NCBI GenBank assembly: GCA_947652605.1
Contig: OX393579.1
Location: forward strand, 2,232,001 to 2,296,000
DNA: 64,000 nt
Direction of reading: 5' to 3'
Source: Elmis aenea
Lineage: Eukaryota; Arthropoda; Insecta; Coleoptera; Elmidae
In this document: positions 21,871-35,300 of the stretch, one piece after another
Position numbering within the stretch: position 1 is the first letter of the stretch
Layout of the letters: each line of letters opens with the position of its first letter
The notes under the pieces: generated by a model
Databases searched by the model: none
The model's input: only the letters and a program-made list of their open reading frames with translations
Told to the model about the DNA's origin: nothing
Made by a program: the position numbers and the translations under genes

Positions 21871-24752
21871 AAGGGAAAAAGTAAATTAACAACCAAATAG
21901 ATTTAGCAGATACAAAAGTAATAATTTGTGTGCATAAAATTCAGTCAAATCTTATTGCCTATGGAAGGCATGAATTGGTAATGTGCCACTGTGTACTTAT
22001 CAGCATTTATCGGTTTTTAATCGACGTTTAATAGCATTCTTAGATTATTTTTTAATTATCTAAGTACATGCACAAGTACTTCTTGTGAAAGAGACGATTG
22101 TATTACAATTAAATACTCCATAAGTTTCTTTTGATGTTAAATTTCAAGTGCTTTTGTTAATATTTTTATCTGAAATAAAGTTAAATAATTACACAATTGT
22201 TTTAGCAAGTAAATATTTGTTTCTTAGCAATACAACGCACTCAGCAACCCAATGAAGTAGCTGAAACAGCAATTAAAAATATCTTGGCTGTTTTATGCTA
22301 AACATCACTGGGCAGTAGATTATAAAATAATATTTGACGTGATTGTTTTTAGATTACTCTGAAAGAAAAATACCTTATTAAAAGAAAATCGCATGGTATT
22401 TATGACGTCTTGTGAACTATGTAGGAGCCAGTGGCATTAAATTTTCAAACTAGTTTTTACGCGCTGCTCAAATTATTTGCTATGACATTACTGCCAATAA
22501 TTCATAGCTAGCGTCCAACTGCCAATCCGGCATCAAGTTAAATAAAGTGCATAAAAGGCAAATACATTAAAATATTCAATTTCAAATGCACTTTGTGCCC
22601 GTCAATAGATTTATTTGTTTGATTAAACGAACTGCATTCTGCATTAATCCTCGATTTATACTAGTTAAACTTTACTTATGTAATAATTGACTAATGGTGC
22701 TAACTTTTCGATTATTTTAACTTCCATTGTTTTGATTAAAATGGGCTGCAAGCGATGCGAATAATGCATTTGCGAATTCAAAAGCTTTAAATCGATTTAA
22801 AGTTGGCAATTGGTGCTGCATTGTATTTAGGTGTGAGCGGTTGCTGAATATTAATTAGTAATTTATAACTTTACAAATTAACGCATAAAAAAAACTGCTT
22901 TTAAGTTTTTTCCAACTTTATCTCTTATATTTTTGCATTCCTTAATCTAGCAACGCTAAGTTCTCTAAAAAAGTGAAACGATTTATATCTTTAAATATTT
23001 GTCGTAAATGTAACAGCGTTGCATTTGTTTCTAGTGACATTCCTGTCAGAATATTTTCGTGTTTTGAAAATTATTTAACTTATTTTAAAGAGATTTGCAA
23101 TTATTTAGTCTCCACGGGGCATTCAAGTTTATTAAATTTTCTCTAAGAAGTTTCAAAAAGTAAATTGTTGTCTATTCTTTGCTTCTAATCGAGCAGGTGG
23201 AGATCAAGTTAGCGCCATCCATTTCTCTCCTATTGGCGCATCTCAAGGGCTTCATAAAATTGAAGTCGCATAATCGACTCTTTCGAGTACAGAAAAATTC
23301 ATTTTACGACACAGGCAACGTAGTATTTTTTGTTTTCGACCCAGATTTATCTACCAAACGTTTACAAGACTTGACAAATGATTATTGCTGGAATACCTGT
23401 CTCTAAAACAGGATCAAAAATGAAACAGTTGCTTTTAAACTTAACAAAATGTTATCAGCATTTCTATAAAAAAAAAGCAGAATTAAAGTGTTGTGCAAAA
23501 TTAGTGTTTTTTTCTGGCAATTATAATGTTCTATACTGTCCTACTTAAGCTATTTAAAAAAAAAAACATCAAGCTAACTAAATTTTAGAATGTCTGGTGT
23601 GCTGTTATTTAAACAGTCTCAGTTTTTTAAACTATCGGCCGCGCTATTAAAATTCTTGTAATTAAAACATTAGCAATTTAAGTCGCTTTGTTCATTAAAC
23701 AATAAATATGCCTTTTCCAGTTAATGAACAACAAAAGTATTTCAGGAAAATAATCAAACTACTGTTCATTTTGACAGTAAAGTTATTTATTAATTTACTT
23801 ATTTGCCCAGCACTTCAGACATGTGTTGATAATATTGTTTCAATTTATTTGTTATTGTGATAAACTTATAACAATATAATTCGATATTTATTCTGTGGCT
23901 TTGTGTTAAGAAATACTCTTATGTAGGAACTTATAAAATTTTTATAGATTTTGGTTTTTCAAAATATGTCAAAACCTGCCGGGAAAACTTTCCACATTGC
24001 TTATACTTGCTTAGAAAATTTGCTGGTACACCCTTAAACTTATATGTCCACATAAGTTGGTAGCGCACGTTAACTTGTTTATCGATTAAAAACTCTTTAG
24101 GTGGCGGGACGGATTAATGCGCGTACTTCATTTAAGCCTACATATTTTCTTGCTGATTTTCCCGAACTTTCCTGGTCGCGTGGGAATAATTAATAATTAA
24201 GTTCCTTGAAATATGTATTCCATAAACTAATTACAGACAGGTTAAGTGATTACATGATTAAAATACATTTAAAAAAAAATACTTGACGTCAACACGACTG
24301 CGATTAAGGGGTATTAACTAATAATTAATCACACGGGGTGTTAATTATCAGGTAGATAATTGACTGGTGCGGTTATGGTAATGATATTTTTCTTCATGAC
24401 TGACAATTAAATTTGTTATTAGGTAAATCATAACTATCGTATGTTTACAATGTTAACTTAATTTTTGTTTTTCTGTACATTACAATAAATTAAAACTATG
24501 GAATCGTTGTACATCTCTGATTTAATTGATCACAGTTATGGAAGGTTTATACAGTTTGCTTAGCAACATTTAAAATATGATTTTAATTGGTTGGAGATAC
24601 AGTTGTGTGCATAATTAAAGGTAACCGCAAGAGATACATTTTTAACATTAAAATGATAAGAAGTAATTGTGTTTGTAACTTATTTTAGTTATTGTTATTC
24701 TGCCTAAATCAATAGTTCTAATATCAAATCATGTGAATTACGGTCTTTTTTC

Positions 24753-24767
24753 GTTTGCACACCCCTG
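24753..24767 (-). mobile_element. hAT-like terminal motif, solo
   Basis: TTTGCACACCCCTG is the complement of CAGGGGTGTGCAAA, a very common hAT terminal sequence. No partner end or target duplication was found nearby, so this may be a worn solo end or chance. Confidence 0.25.
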
Positions 24768-27722
24768 TAGGTACTTTCGATTTGAATTATCACAGTCATA
24801 AACTTTGCGAAATTTGTGTAGCATCATTTCGAAACATGATACATTTTTTATATGTTGGAGAACTGTAAATTTTCAGTAGATATGTAAAACGTGACGCCAC
24901 GAACGAACCTATAATTCCAAACAAATGAGAAATCATTACAGCCTTTTGTGACATATAATATGACATGCGGTGGATGGATGTATCGCAAAAATAACTCTTT
25001 TTCACGGCCTTCCTAGATTTAGTCGTGACTTTTCCGGCCGAAGCGCCCTGAATTAATGATTACCAAAATTCAGTCACTCGCAAGAGTAACACCTTTGTTT
25101 ACCTTCATATGATTTTCTCGCTTAAAACTGTGTTATTTTACTGTGTTGTCAGCCATCTCCAACTGGCTGACGCGCGGAGCTCTGGATTATGCGAAGGGTT
25201 TTATTTACGCATCACAGTATGACAGGATTCGTCCTTATTTCTAGTTTAAAACTGGATTGCGCTAGACGTTTTTGAAGTTTTGAGGAACGGGGGATGTCAT
25301 ATTTAATATTTACAGTGGTTATTTAAAATTCCGCGTTTTATCTTTTATTTTATGATTTCCTGAAGTTACATAGTGCCGTAATGTGACGTTGGTTAAACTT
25401 GGTAATTTAAATCGAGCAACGACTTAGTTGTTGGTGCGTTATAAAAATCCTGGATTTACTACATTCTATATCGAAACACTTCGTACAATTAATAAAATCT
25501 TAGAATGATCTGAGCGCATAGTAAGGCTAGATCTAATATTTTTCTGTTGTTATTTTAAAGTCGAGTCATTTGATTTTCTAGGACGCCTTTATTTCTTTAA
25601 AAACATTGCAAAAAACAAATTTTTTCGTTCTTTTTTTTTACATCTAGCACGTGTTTGAAGTGAAACGCACCTTCATCGGGTTTTCCGAGTTATAAATTTG
25701 TAATTAGCGAACAAAAACAATTGACGGTTTACAAACAATTAGATATTTTTATTCGTCTTTTGTTTATTTCTTAAGCAAAGGTTGAGATCGTGTTTGTATG
25801 ACTTCCAAGCTGTGCTTTATTGCACAATATAAGATTTTTTGAAATACGCTAAGGACGGTTTATATTGTTTTAATTTTATTGTTTAAAGTTTAAACAAACA
25901 AAAAACGAATATATTCCAAAAGAAGTACATCGAAAATTAGAATTTACAGGTTTTACAAACATAACGACAACTTTCGTATTAATAAATAGGAGTATTTGAA
26001 TTATTAAATCCGTAAAAGTTTTATTCAAAAATGTCTATTCGCAGTCACAAATATATGAAATGGGGGACCTTTGCCCTGCAGAATCAGTTTGTCTCAATGC
26101 ATGTTGTTGAAATATAATACAAAAGCATTCGTGCTTGTGTCGAGGCCGACCATTAAATAGCTAGCTAGATCTGTGAACACTAACTGAGCAAGGGAACAAA
26201 ACGTTTTTGTTGAAAACCATTTCACGGGACTGGTTTGCAAGTTTGCATGGAATTGCACGTCGCCACCAAAATGTTTCAGTATGAAACTAAATCAGTCAAA
26301 CATGTTGAAAGGTTCGCCTCAAATTTGCCAAGTCTAAGTTTTGAATTTAGATTTACATGTGCTCATGATAAAAATTGTAATCTATTAGTTGTCCAGTGTT
26401 TGCTCATGGTATTTTTTTTGCGAATTCCAGTTTTGATTCATTCCTGAATTGTAGTTGATTTACTCTGATATTTTTTAAGTAAAACAATTTTGATTATTGT
26501 TAACTAAAAGCAATTTCGATGTGTTTACCACATATCAATATGTATTGTGCCGTTTTACCCAAAGTTATCTCAAGTATGTCTTGTAATTTCGTTTGGGTTG
26601 TCTTTAGCACAAAAGTGTTCGTTTTCTTCTCGAAAACTGTTGTCTTAAAACGTGAATGTAAATTTGACTAGCCTACTACAAGCTGCTACCCTAAGTTCAT
26701 TAACATCTTAATCCAAAGTTTCTTGGTCAACTTGGGCGTAGTTATGTTTGACTTAATTCTAATTACGGGTACCTTTCATGTATATGGATTATGTATGTAG
26801 AGATTTTAATTAAAGGAAGAACGATCGTGATAATAATTAAAACAGGATATCTCACTATACAGGTCATCTACCACAAGATAAGTAATCAATAGCTATTTCA
26901 TTGGCAGAATAAAAACTTTTGAAAAAAGTTATTAGTATCATTACCTAAATGTATATTTTGCCCATTTTAATTGCAAATCAATTTCTTAAATTAATACATG
27001 AGCTGTCTTCAATATTATAAATAGTAAGAAAAGACATCTTTGAGTGAAATCGAAGCAGTTTAGCTAACTCTATCCTAATGCAAAATAATTAACGTTTTTC
27101 CTAAGTGCTAGGTAACCATTAGTTCGGTCATTGCATTTCTGTGGATGTGTTATTTGCACTTGCATGTTGAATACATTTTCCAATAAAAATCAAATAAATC
27201 AGGTCACCTATTGATCACGCGACAGTTCAGTTAGTACGACAAATCCGGGCTACAAGTTGTGAATACATCCATACTGGAATTTTTTCACCTCACAATCGAT
27301 GAATAATTTTAATCTGCTGTAAGCTTATTTAGACTTGGGGTTAATAATCTAAGCGAATTTTAATTGAATGTGAAATTTAGAATATTATATTCAGGTTTTT
27401 ACATTTTATGAAATGTGGGCTCGAAAAATGTTCCAACCAATAAATTAATAAGGACGATGCCCTCATCGATCGTCCTGCATTAACCGAGTTATATTTAACG
27501 ATAGCAGAATGTGAGCAGAGGAAATTAAAGTAGTTTACGCTTGAATTCGTTCACGTTTAATGCGATTGATCTTAACAGAATTTTGAATAAAGCAACAGCA
27601 GTTGTTAGAGACAATCAATACATCAAGACCCGTCTATTATTCAATTTAAATACTAAAAATGTCCCGGGAACGACGCTCTAGAAACAATTGCATTAGATTA
27701 AAGATAAGCAGGCGTGTTAGTA

Positions 27723-27767
27723 GATATTCACTCGTTTGATATTCACCTGTTCAGTATTCATTTGTTT
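27723..27767. repeat. 15-bp motif repeated three times
   Basis: Three consecutive 15-bp units read GATATTCACTCGTTT, GATATTCACCTGTTC and AGTATTCATTTGTTT. It is a small degenerate tandem repeat. Confidence 0.6.
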
Positions 27768-28924
27768 GCAGTAAAACTATGCTTTCTGAGATTCATACTG
27801 CAAATGAAAAACGAATTTTCGTAATGTATGACAACTTGGTATTTGAGGTTTGGTTTCAGAAGCTGAAAATATGTAATATTTTTTGAGGCACATAAAAAAT
27901 GTTTTGTCTTAAATATATGTCGAAAGAATTTTTAAAAATGACGCGAATTTAAAATTATTTTATAATTTTTATTATGGGATGGATTGATAGAAACTTTATA
28001 CAATTTTCATAAATTAAAAAATTATTAGAATTATTTCGTTGTAAAAAAATATTTACATTACCTTAGCCAATGTCTTTTCACGTTGTTTCATGGATACTTC
28101 TTTATTACAACAGATTGTAATAAATGCATTTCAGTTTGAAATTAAATTGATAAAACCCACGTTTTTTGAAGTACATATTCCATTACTTGTAAAGTAGAAA
28201 TGCTGAAATATTTAATTCGCGTTTTTAAGACGAACAGACTACAGATTCGCTTATAGACGATTGTATACTTAAATTTATTTAAAATTTTAAATTAACATCA
28301 TTAAACTGTGTTCGTGTAAATTGGTTGAGGATCCCTACGTCCTAATGGAGTGAAGAGTTTTGTATATTTATTGGTGCTTAAAACATTTAATTGGTGAATT
28401 AAAAGCATGCTTCAAGTGCCCTTAAATCTGTGTTGGATCAACAATTTACGTTTTTGAACTGAGGATGAATAATTATTTGCATTTCTGGATATACAAATTC
28501 ATATTTTTATCGCTTATAATTTTGAAATCATTATAAATTTACGAATATGTTTGCTCTGGTGTTTTATTAATTTGTTTTTCCAGGTTATTTTCAGGGTTAG
28601 TTGTTTGAAAGTTGCTATTACATAACAATTGTGCGTACTAATTATTTATTTTCGTTTATTAATAATTGACACTTTTAGCGTTAAGGTATTTGAATTTAAT
28701 TTAACTACATATCGGTGCGTATGAAGGCCAAAGATGTTAATTAATTAAAGTAACCGAATTAAATATCGTGCCTGATGGAACAGCTGGTTTCATCTTCACC
28801 CTCTACAGGGGGTAGACAGGGTTATCTCAAGTTTAATAGCCACGACCCACAGCAGAATTGCTTACCTGCTGCGATTATTGTATGATGGCTTGATGGCATT
28901 GAAAATTTTCTGAAAATGTTAGAC

Positions 28925-29145
28925 ACCCTAAGCTCAGCAATGCATATCCACCTTCAGTTTTTTTAAAACCGACTTAAAACAATGTTATATAGCTCTTACA
29001 CTTTTTAAAAAACAATCCAAGTGTATTAGGTACCCTTAATTTTTTTTTGTGGCAAAAATTTGAAAATTTTGCAATAGTCTTTATATTATCTTAAAATGTT
29101 AGTTACATCTTTAACAATGCATTTATAGCTTTAGTTTAATTAGAA
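28925..29145 (-). repeat. Dispersed copy of the 170-bp unit, about 1.3 units, inverted
   Basis: In the complement orientation relative to the array at 8731-9700, the stretch carries AATGCATA, AAAACCGACTTAAAA, AGCTCTTACA, CCAAGTGTA, GGTACCCTTAA and GGCAAAAATTTGAAAATTTT. It then starts a second unit with AACAATGCATTTATAGC. It is the best-preserved copy outside the array and ends close to a hAT-like terminus at 29158. Confidence 0.65.
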
Positions 29146-29157
29146 TGTTTTTTGGAC

Positions 29158-29199
29158 AACCCCAGTTATGGGCTGCGGACCACAGTTTGGGAAATGCTG
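29158..29199 (-). mobile_element. hAT-like terminus abutting the 170-bp unit
   Basis: On the minus strand, 29199 downwards reads CAGCATTTCCCAAACTGTGG followed by TCCGCAGCCCATAACTGGGG. CAG-x-x-x-TTCCCAAACTGTGGTCCGC is a widespread hAT end sequence. No opposite end was found within 1 kb and no target duplication could be set. Confidence 0.4.
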
Positions 29200-31989
29200 G
29201 CGTAGATGATTTGCGAGATTTATTGCAACTTTGCGACTGACAAAAATAAAAAATTAACAAATGGCAACCAGACGAGACTATTTTTAAATAATTCTCTGTG
29301 ATTTATCATGCAAACCTCAGCTTTCCATGACAATCTATTTTAAATTGTATCGACGTTTTTTTACTACCAGCTTCGCCTTATTTTTATCTCGGTGGTTCGC
29401 TCAGAAATCGGTTGTCGATACTAAAGTGATTGAAAGGCGTATTTAAAGGAATTTTAATGGTAATGATATAAAAGTCTGCATTTTTTGTTTACCTGGAAAA
29501 CGCTTTTATTTCATTGGAGACGTTAAAATCAAAGCAGTTCAGAAATAATGAATGCTAGTAATGTTTTAAGTGACAGAATTATGCTTGCTGTCTTTATTGG
29601 GGATTATAAATTTATTAAAAACATCTGAACATTAGTAGTAGCACGGAGGGGGTGGAAATATATTTGTATATCATGATTTAATAATGTAGTTTTTATAAGT
29701 AATTAGGCTATACTATTTTTCAGCCCAGTTCGTTTAAAAATGTACGTAATTTTTCATTTTTTGTATTAAATTAAACTGGAGAAGTGAATAGGGACATAAA
29801 TACTTAATTTCATAATTAAATTTCCAATAAAGTTCTTGCAGGATTCCTAAAAAAACTGTGTAGGAGATTATTTGACCTACGTACTTTCAATTTTTTATAA
29901 ATTTCTGTAGTTAATTAAATCTAAATGCTTGAATTACTTAAGTGATTCACTTAGTAATAAAAATAAATTTAATTCAAAATTCATTTTGATGATTAAATGA
30001 TCATTTTACCAATGTAAACAAGTTTAGTTAAAAATTATGAAGCAATTCTTGTAGGAAACCAATTTTAAGACTCTGATCTGTTCGTTAGTAGCAATTTTAT
30101 TTATTTATTTTCATAACTGTATACACAAAAAAAACCTTTGTAAAATAGATGAGTGGATTTTAAAGTAAACCTGATTACATTTATAGTAAAACTTTCGCGT
30201 ATTGTTTCAGTGTTTGCTAAACTATAAAAATCCAAATACTCTTTTTAGTTTTGCTCGAAGTATTTCTGCAGGACTTGAACTTCGTTCAATTTAATTATTT
30301 CTCGAAATGTGTACAAATCTTTTTCAATCAGTTTATTTGTAGCAGAGACGTCACTTGAAACTTTTCAAGTGTCGATAAAGTTCAGTGACTTTCCAAACAT
30401 TATCGAATTAAACTTTGCAGAATGTTTTGTTGTATTTAGTTCAAGTTTAAGAACCTGCGACGCTCATTACGGCGAATTAAGTAATTACATTTGATTTAGG
30501 TTAATTGTCTTGTTAAATGTGTGTTTATTAGCTATGCACGGTGGATTTTTTAATTATTGCTGTATAGTAAATTGCAGTTGTAAAATTTCGTAGTGGGTCC
30601 TAGGCGTGTTTAAAATAGTTGCAGCTGTCTACAGAACTATTAAATTTTATTATTTTAATGTGATTAATAACAGCGCTAATTAATTGAAGTGTGCAGTTTT
30701 AATTATTGCGCGCAAAATTTTATTATTTAAAAATTTGTTGTCAAAAACTTTTTTGTGCTAATGATTCTTAATATTATCAATTACATTAAGAGGTTGCTAT
30801 TAATGGGCAATAAAAATTCAGGAAAATTTGCGTTAGCCTAAATACAATACTTGAGCTTTTTTTAATATTTCAGACCAGTTTTCCGAAAAGAGAGTAACAT
30901 GTTAAGCGCTAAATTTGCTTTATTTGGCACTGTCTCTGGTGTTTTATTCAATTTCCTATCGAGCCGATGTAAATAAGTTACCTATATTGTATAAAAGCTT
31001 TCTTATGTTTAACTAGAAAACATTTTCGCCGCTATTAAAATGGTCGTGTGTCGACACACATCTGTTCAATGCGTAAAACTGTAAGATTCTTTTTGTTATT
31101 TTTACCTTTAGTGATCGATTTGACGTAAGAACTTAGTTTTAGCTACAGTAATGATTTAATGTCCATCAACTGAAAATCACTTCGCCATTAAACTCTTTTA
31201 AAATGCGTCCTTCGCGTGTCGCATCGCGTCCTTTTTTTATCCGTGGACTTGATCGGGGTGTGAGCGCGAGAACGCGATTGTTGAAATATAGAATTTGTTG
31301 AGATTTGCCGTAAGTTCGGAAGTTCGCTTCCTCTTTGTTGATTGACTTCGGCTTTGATTTACACAGGTGATGTTTATTCAAGCAAATAACTGCCTTACGT
31401 TTCAGCGTTTTTGAGCGCATTAGCGAGTAGAACTTTTATCGGAAAAATAATGGAGTGAATTACTGTGACGACGATCTTTTTACCTGGGGACCGCTTACTG
31501 GCTTTAATATTTAACATACCGGCTTGGACAAAAATAAAGTACATCGCTTATATTTGTGTTATCTACTATTCTATTAAAATGTTTTTAAATGCAGAAACAA
31601 ATTTTTGTTGACTCTTTTTTGTTCATATAATCACTTTGGGTAAAGGCAAATTAATTGTTTATACGCCTATGCAAGTCGCATAGATTTTGTTATACAACTT
31701 CTCAAATCATAGCACTTTTGCAGGTGTTTCGTTTTTGACGTTTTTCTCCAGAACCGTTCAAGATTTTTTCAAAAACTTTGCACCACTTTACTTGTTAAGG
31801 ATGCGCGAATCGGTAAATAGAAGAATTTCGATTTTATATCTGACGGTTTCTAGGCCAACGCGATCGCAAAATTACTTTTATTTGTCAACTTTTCAGTGTT
31901 TTCCTTATTTTTCCGAAGGAAATGGCCAGTGGCACGTATAACTCTGCAAAATATTTAGTTTTGAGGTCCTTGATGCAATAAACACAGCC
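29200..31989. other. AT-rich tract, nothing firmly recognised
   Basis: A minus-strand frame at 31166-31420 passes through a GC-raised patch (31195-31280) and is lysine and arginine rich, but it matches no family. No repeats or RNA genes are seen. Confidence 0.4.
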
Positions 31990-32315
31990 TTGATCAGATT
32001 CTAGCGACAATGTATCGTGACCTTCCCTTGTCAGTCTATAAAATTGTCTTTCCTGCAAAACTTTCCAAAAAGTTGTTTTGGATACTTCAATGTTCCTGGC
32101 AAAGAAACATAACTTCATCCGCCGATCTGACTGTACCAAATCTTAAATTTTTTTAAACCATATCTCCAGTTTTTGCTTCAATTGGTCGACCGGATTTTGC
32201 ATCATCCTGTCCCGACCCCAGCGAAACTGCTCAGACCATAATTTTCCTTGGATAAAGATGGGGCTTGATTTCCATACACGTCGGTCATTCGATGATGGAT
32301 AACTTTTGACCGATT
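31990..32315 (-). pseudogene. Mariner transposase N-terminal paired-HTH fossil
   Basis: Three minus-strand frames give, in order, SKVIHHRMTDVYGNQAPSLS (near 32311-32240), DDAKSGRPIEAKTGDMV (near 32215-32160), and QSDRRMKLCFFARNIEVSKT followed by TFWKVLQE (32136 downwards). These match the N-terminal DNA-binding half of mariner transposases. The first helix-turn-helix carries the YGDxAPS signature. The linker reads DDxRSGRPIE, and the second helix-turn-helix has SDRRMK and the ISK recognition start. Two frameshifts and a stop separate the parts. The catalytic DDD domain, which should follow at lower coordinates, is not recognisable, so this is an internally truncated or decayed copy. Confidence 0.75.
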
Positions 32316-35300
32316 ACCCTCTTTTGTGAGATTTTTTTTTGTGCAGAAGTAATTTGGCATCATTTGAATTTTAAACAATGAAATAAAAAAGAACGCACGC
32401 ATTGAACAATCGGTCCGGCAATTTAGCTCTACAAAATTGCAAATTACCGCCAACAGCATGCCGTTAATTACCAACAAATGAGATAGAACATTGAATAATT
32501 GAGTTTAAACGAAATCATTTTACACGAACGCCAAAAGTTAATTTCGTTTATTGTGCCAATGATTTAATGGGGTATTCATATTTTAATACTGGAGGTTGGT
32601 GATGTTGCATCAGCACATTTTCCCCTCCCCATATAATTCTTACCACAAACGTTGACTATAATACAGTTTAGTATATGAAAATTAATGAACATTTAATGAT
32701 CTCCGACAGGATAGGAGGTTATGTGTGCTCAAGTAGTTTATTTTAAGAATTATCTAATTCGCATTGAATTCGTTTTGTCGTATCTTTACTACTTCAGAAT
32801 GGGATGTATTAATAGTAAATAAGTTATTTATTGCAGGTCCGGTCAATTAATCTAAAACTTAACGTGAAGTTTGTTCTGCTGCTGAAATATCGTTCGTTGT
32901 TTTGCAGAATTTATAGCGTAGCATATTTATAGAATAAAACAGTTTTTGTTTTAAATTTCCAGCAAAGTAAAAAATGCCCTCTTCCAATACACACAACTTG
33001 AAAGAAATTTGTATCTTTTAAAAACGTACGTTTTCGCACTATTAGTGTAATATGTAATATTATTATTATAACAGCTAGAGTATAGGTTTAAATTAGGTAA
33101 AGTTGCTAAATTCGGTTCTCATTAATAACTGGAAATATGTATACAAAACGGAGAGAAATGCAAATCTGCTTGGTTAATTTTGCCTTTTTAATTTAAGTTC
33201 GTTTTAAAAGCTGCCAAAAACATCCCAAATTATTAATCTGAACCCGTGTAAATGATTAGTTCAATAATAGAAAACTAATTTAAGAATCAGTGATGTAACA
33301 AATCAAAAGTGACAGGCAGATATCGCGCATAAACACATCACTTCCTGCCGATTTCTTTTCCCCCCCAAAAACCCACAAATAAAAAAATCGATGAAGCATC
33401 TCTACGTGCCAAGATCATCAAATTATTAATTCGCACCTTCGAAGTATCTCGTAATACATTTTATTTCGTCTACGCGCGTATGATAGAGGTGTAAACTGTT
33501 TAAATTTCTGTGGCCAAACTCTCTTAGTCAGTTAATTTTTCACTATCAGGTTAACACTATGAATAATTTAGCCTGGAAACGAAAATAACTTTGACAAGCT
33601 GTTAATACATTTGGCTAAGAATAGTTAGTCGGGATTTTAAAAACATTGTCAGTCAACACGCCATATAAATAAATGCATGCGTAGAATGTTCACAACCGTA
33701 AAATTTGCATTGTTATAAAATGTATTCGTCATAGTTAATTCATAATATAAAGTACCAATAAAGCAAACAGTTATATCTTTTAAGTCTTTTTATTGTAGCA
33801 ATTATTACTTTAGTGGTTCTAAATATTTATCCACATAAAACAAGGTACATTAATTTTCCCAATTAATATTTAAACCTAAGCTTATCGGTTCAAACTTCGC
33901 AATTTTTTATATCACCTGGTAAAATATATTTATGAACATCAAATATATTACAAATAAATTTTTTTAAAAGGTTATGTTAAAAATATTTATTTAACTTTGC
34001 ATTCAAGCTTTTCAAAGTTAATACTTGCTTCTATGAAGGACATTCGCTTTTTTCAAAAGTAGGAATAACTAAGGCTTACTATTTATCAACACTCCCTCGT
34101 ATTTACCTGCACGTCTTGCAACTTAAATAAAGCATATTCGAAATAATAGCACGGCATAAATCACCTGAAATGCAGACGTGCTGCATACAACCCGATAATG
34201 CATAACCAAAATGCATTTTCGTCGAAATACGTACACTAAGTCCACTGCAATACCTTTTCAGCACGTATCCATACTAACATACCACACCAGACAATAATGC
34301 CATTGCTTACATTCCTCTTTTATTCAGTTTAAAGTTGTACGGGGTGAGATCAAAAAGTTTGTTATGCATACAAAAATTAAGTTATCGTTACGACCTACAT
34401 ACATTGGCAACAAATTGCTTCTGCCAACCAGACAAAAAAGATGTTCAGTGTTCATTTACATCTGTATTCATCTTATGAAGCAAAAAAAGGTCAATTCAAA
34501 CACCTCGTATACTTACTATGTGTAATTCAATTCGTTTTTTGAACAACTTAAGACCAGAAATGCTGGATATCAAGCAAAATTTTTATTGAAAATATGTGAT
34601 ACAAATAGAATTAAATTGAAAACGATTTTTCATTCTCAAAACCATGACATTTGAAATAGAATTATTAAGAACTGTCGCATCTTAATAGAAACGAGTCGAC
34701 GATATTTTGAAGTTGATTATTAAGCTATGTACAGTTATTAGGAAACCCAACTAGAAATGGTAACGAATCGAAATTAGTTTTTGAACGTATGTGATCCTAA
34801 GATTTTTGGATCGCAGGAAAACATGTACTGCAAAAATGGAGAGTATTTTTGAAACTTAAAGCAATGTGAAACGGCCCTTTTGGGCATAGGTGTAGTTTAG
34901 AAGATTCACCCTCTTAATCCACAAGAAATTTATTTTACTATCGACCTTACAGTATATTTAGAAAAACGTAAAAACTTGTTTTCAATGTACAATACTTAAT
35001 GCGCTATCAAATAATTACAGAGATTTGACGTACCCTGTAAACATTTGATGGTAGCATTGATTTTTATAAACCGATAAACATTACATCATCCTGCTTATAA
35101 TCATATAAATTAAAATAAATAATGTGTATAAAATCTTCCCAAACAAATTGGTTGTTACTACTTAGGAGCTATTGAAATTCTATTAAGATAAAAACAAATT
35201 TATTACAAATATTTTCAAATATTTGAAGCATAACACAAATAAATTAAGCATTTTATGTTACCACCTAATCTTAAAACCATTTTTATTATGTCGTTAAATT

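Larger units (their letters stand above)
21871..28924. other. Long AT-rich tract with scattered higher-complexity islands
   Basis: A plus-strand frame at 23179-23406 has slightly raised GC but no domain. The stretches 24509-24605 and 24770-24870 are diverged direct copies sharing GATTT-AATT-ATCACAGT, TAGCA-CATTT and GTTGGAGA. A GC-raised island at about 25000-25260 contains TTCCGGCCGAAGCGCC. A block at 24050-24400 is rich in TAATTAAT homeodomain-type cores. No gene is supported. Confidence 0.35.

Noticed and set aside
24600..24767. Complete 168-bp hAT miniature element between CAGTTGTGTGC and CACACCCCTG
   Set aside because: The left end matches poorly, no 8-bp duplication exists, and the flanks are explained by a diverged direct repeat.
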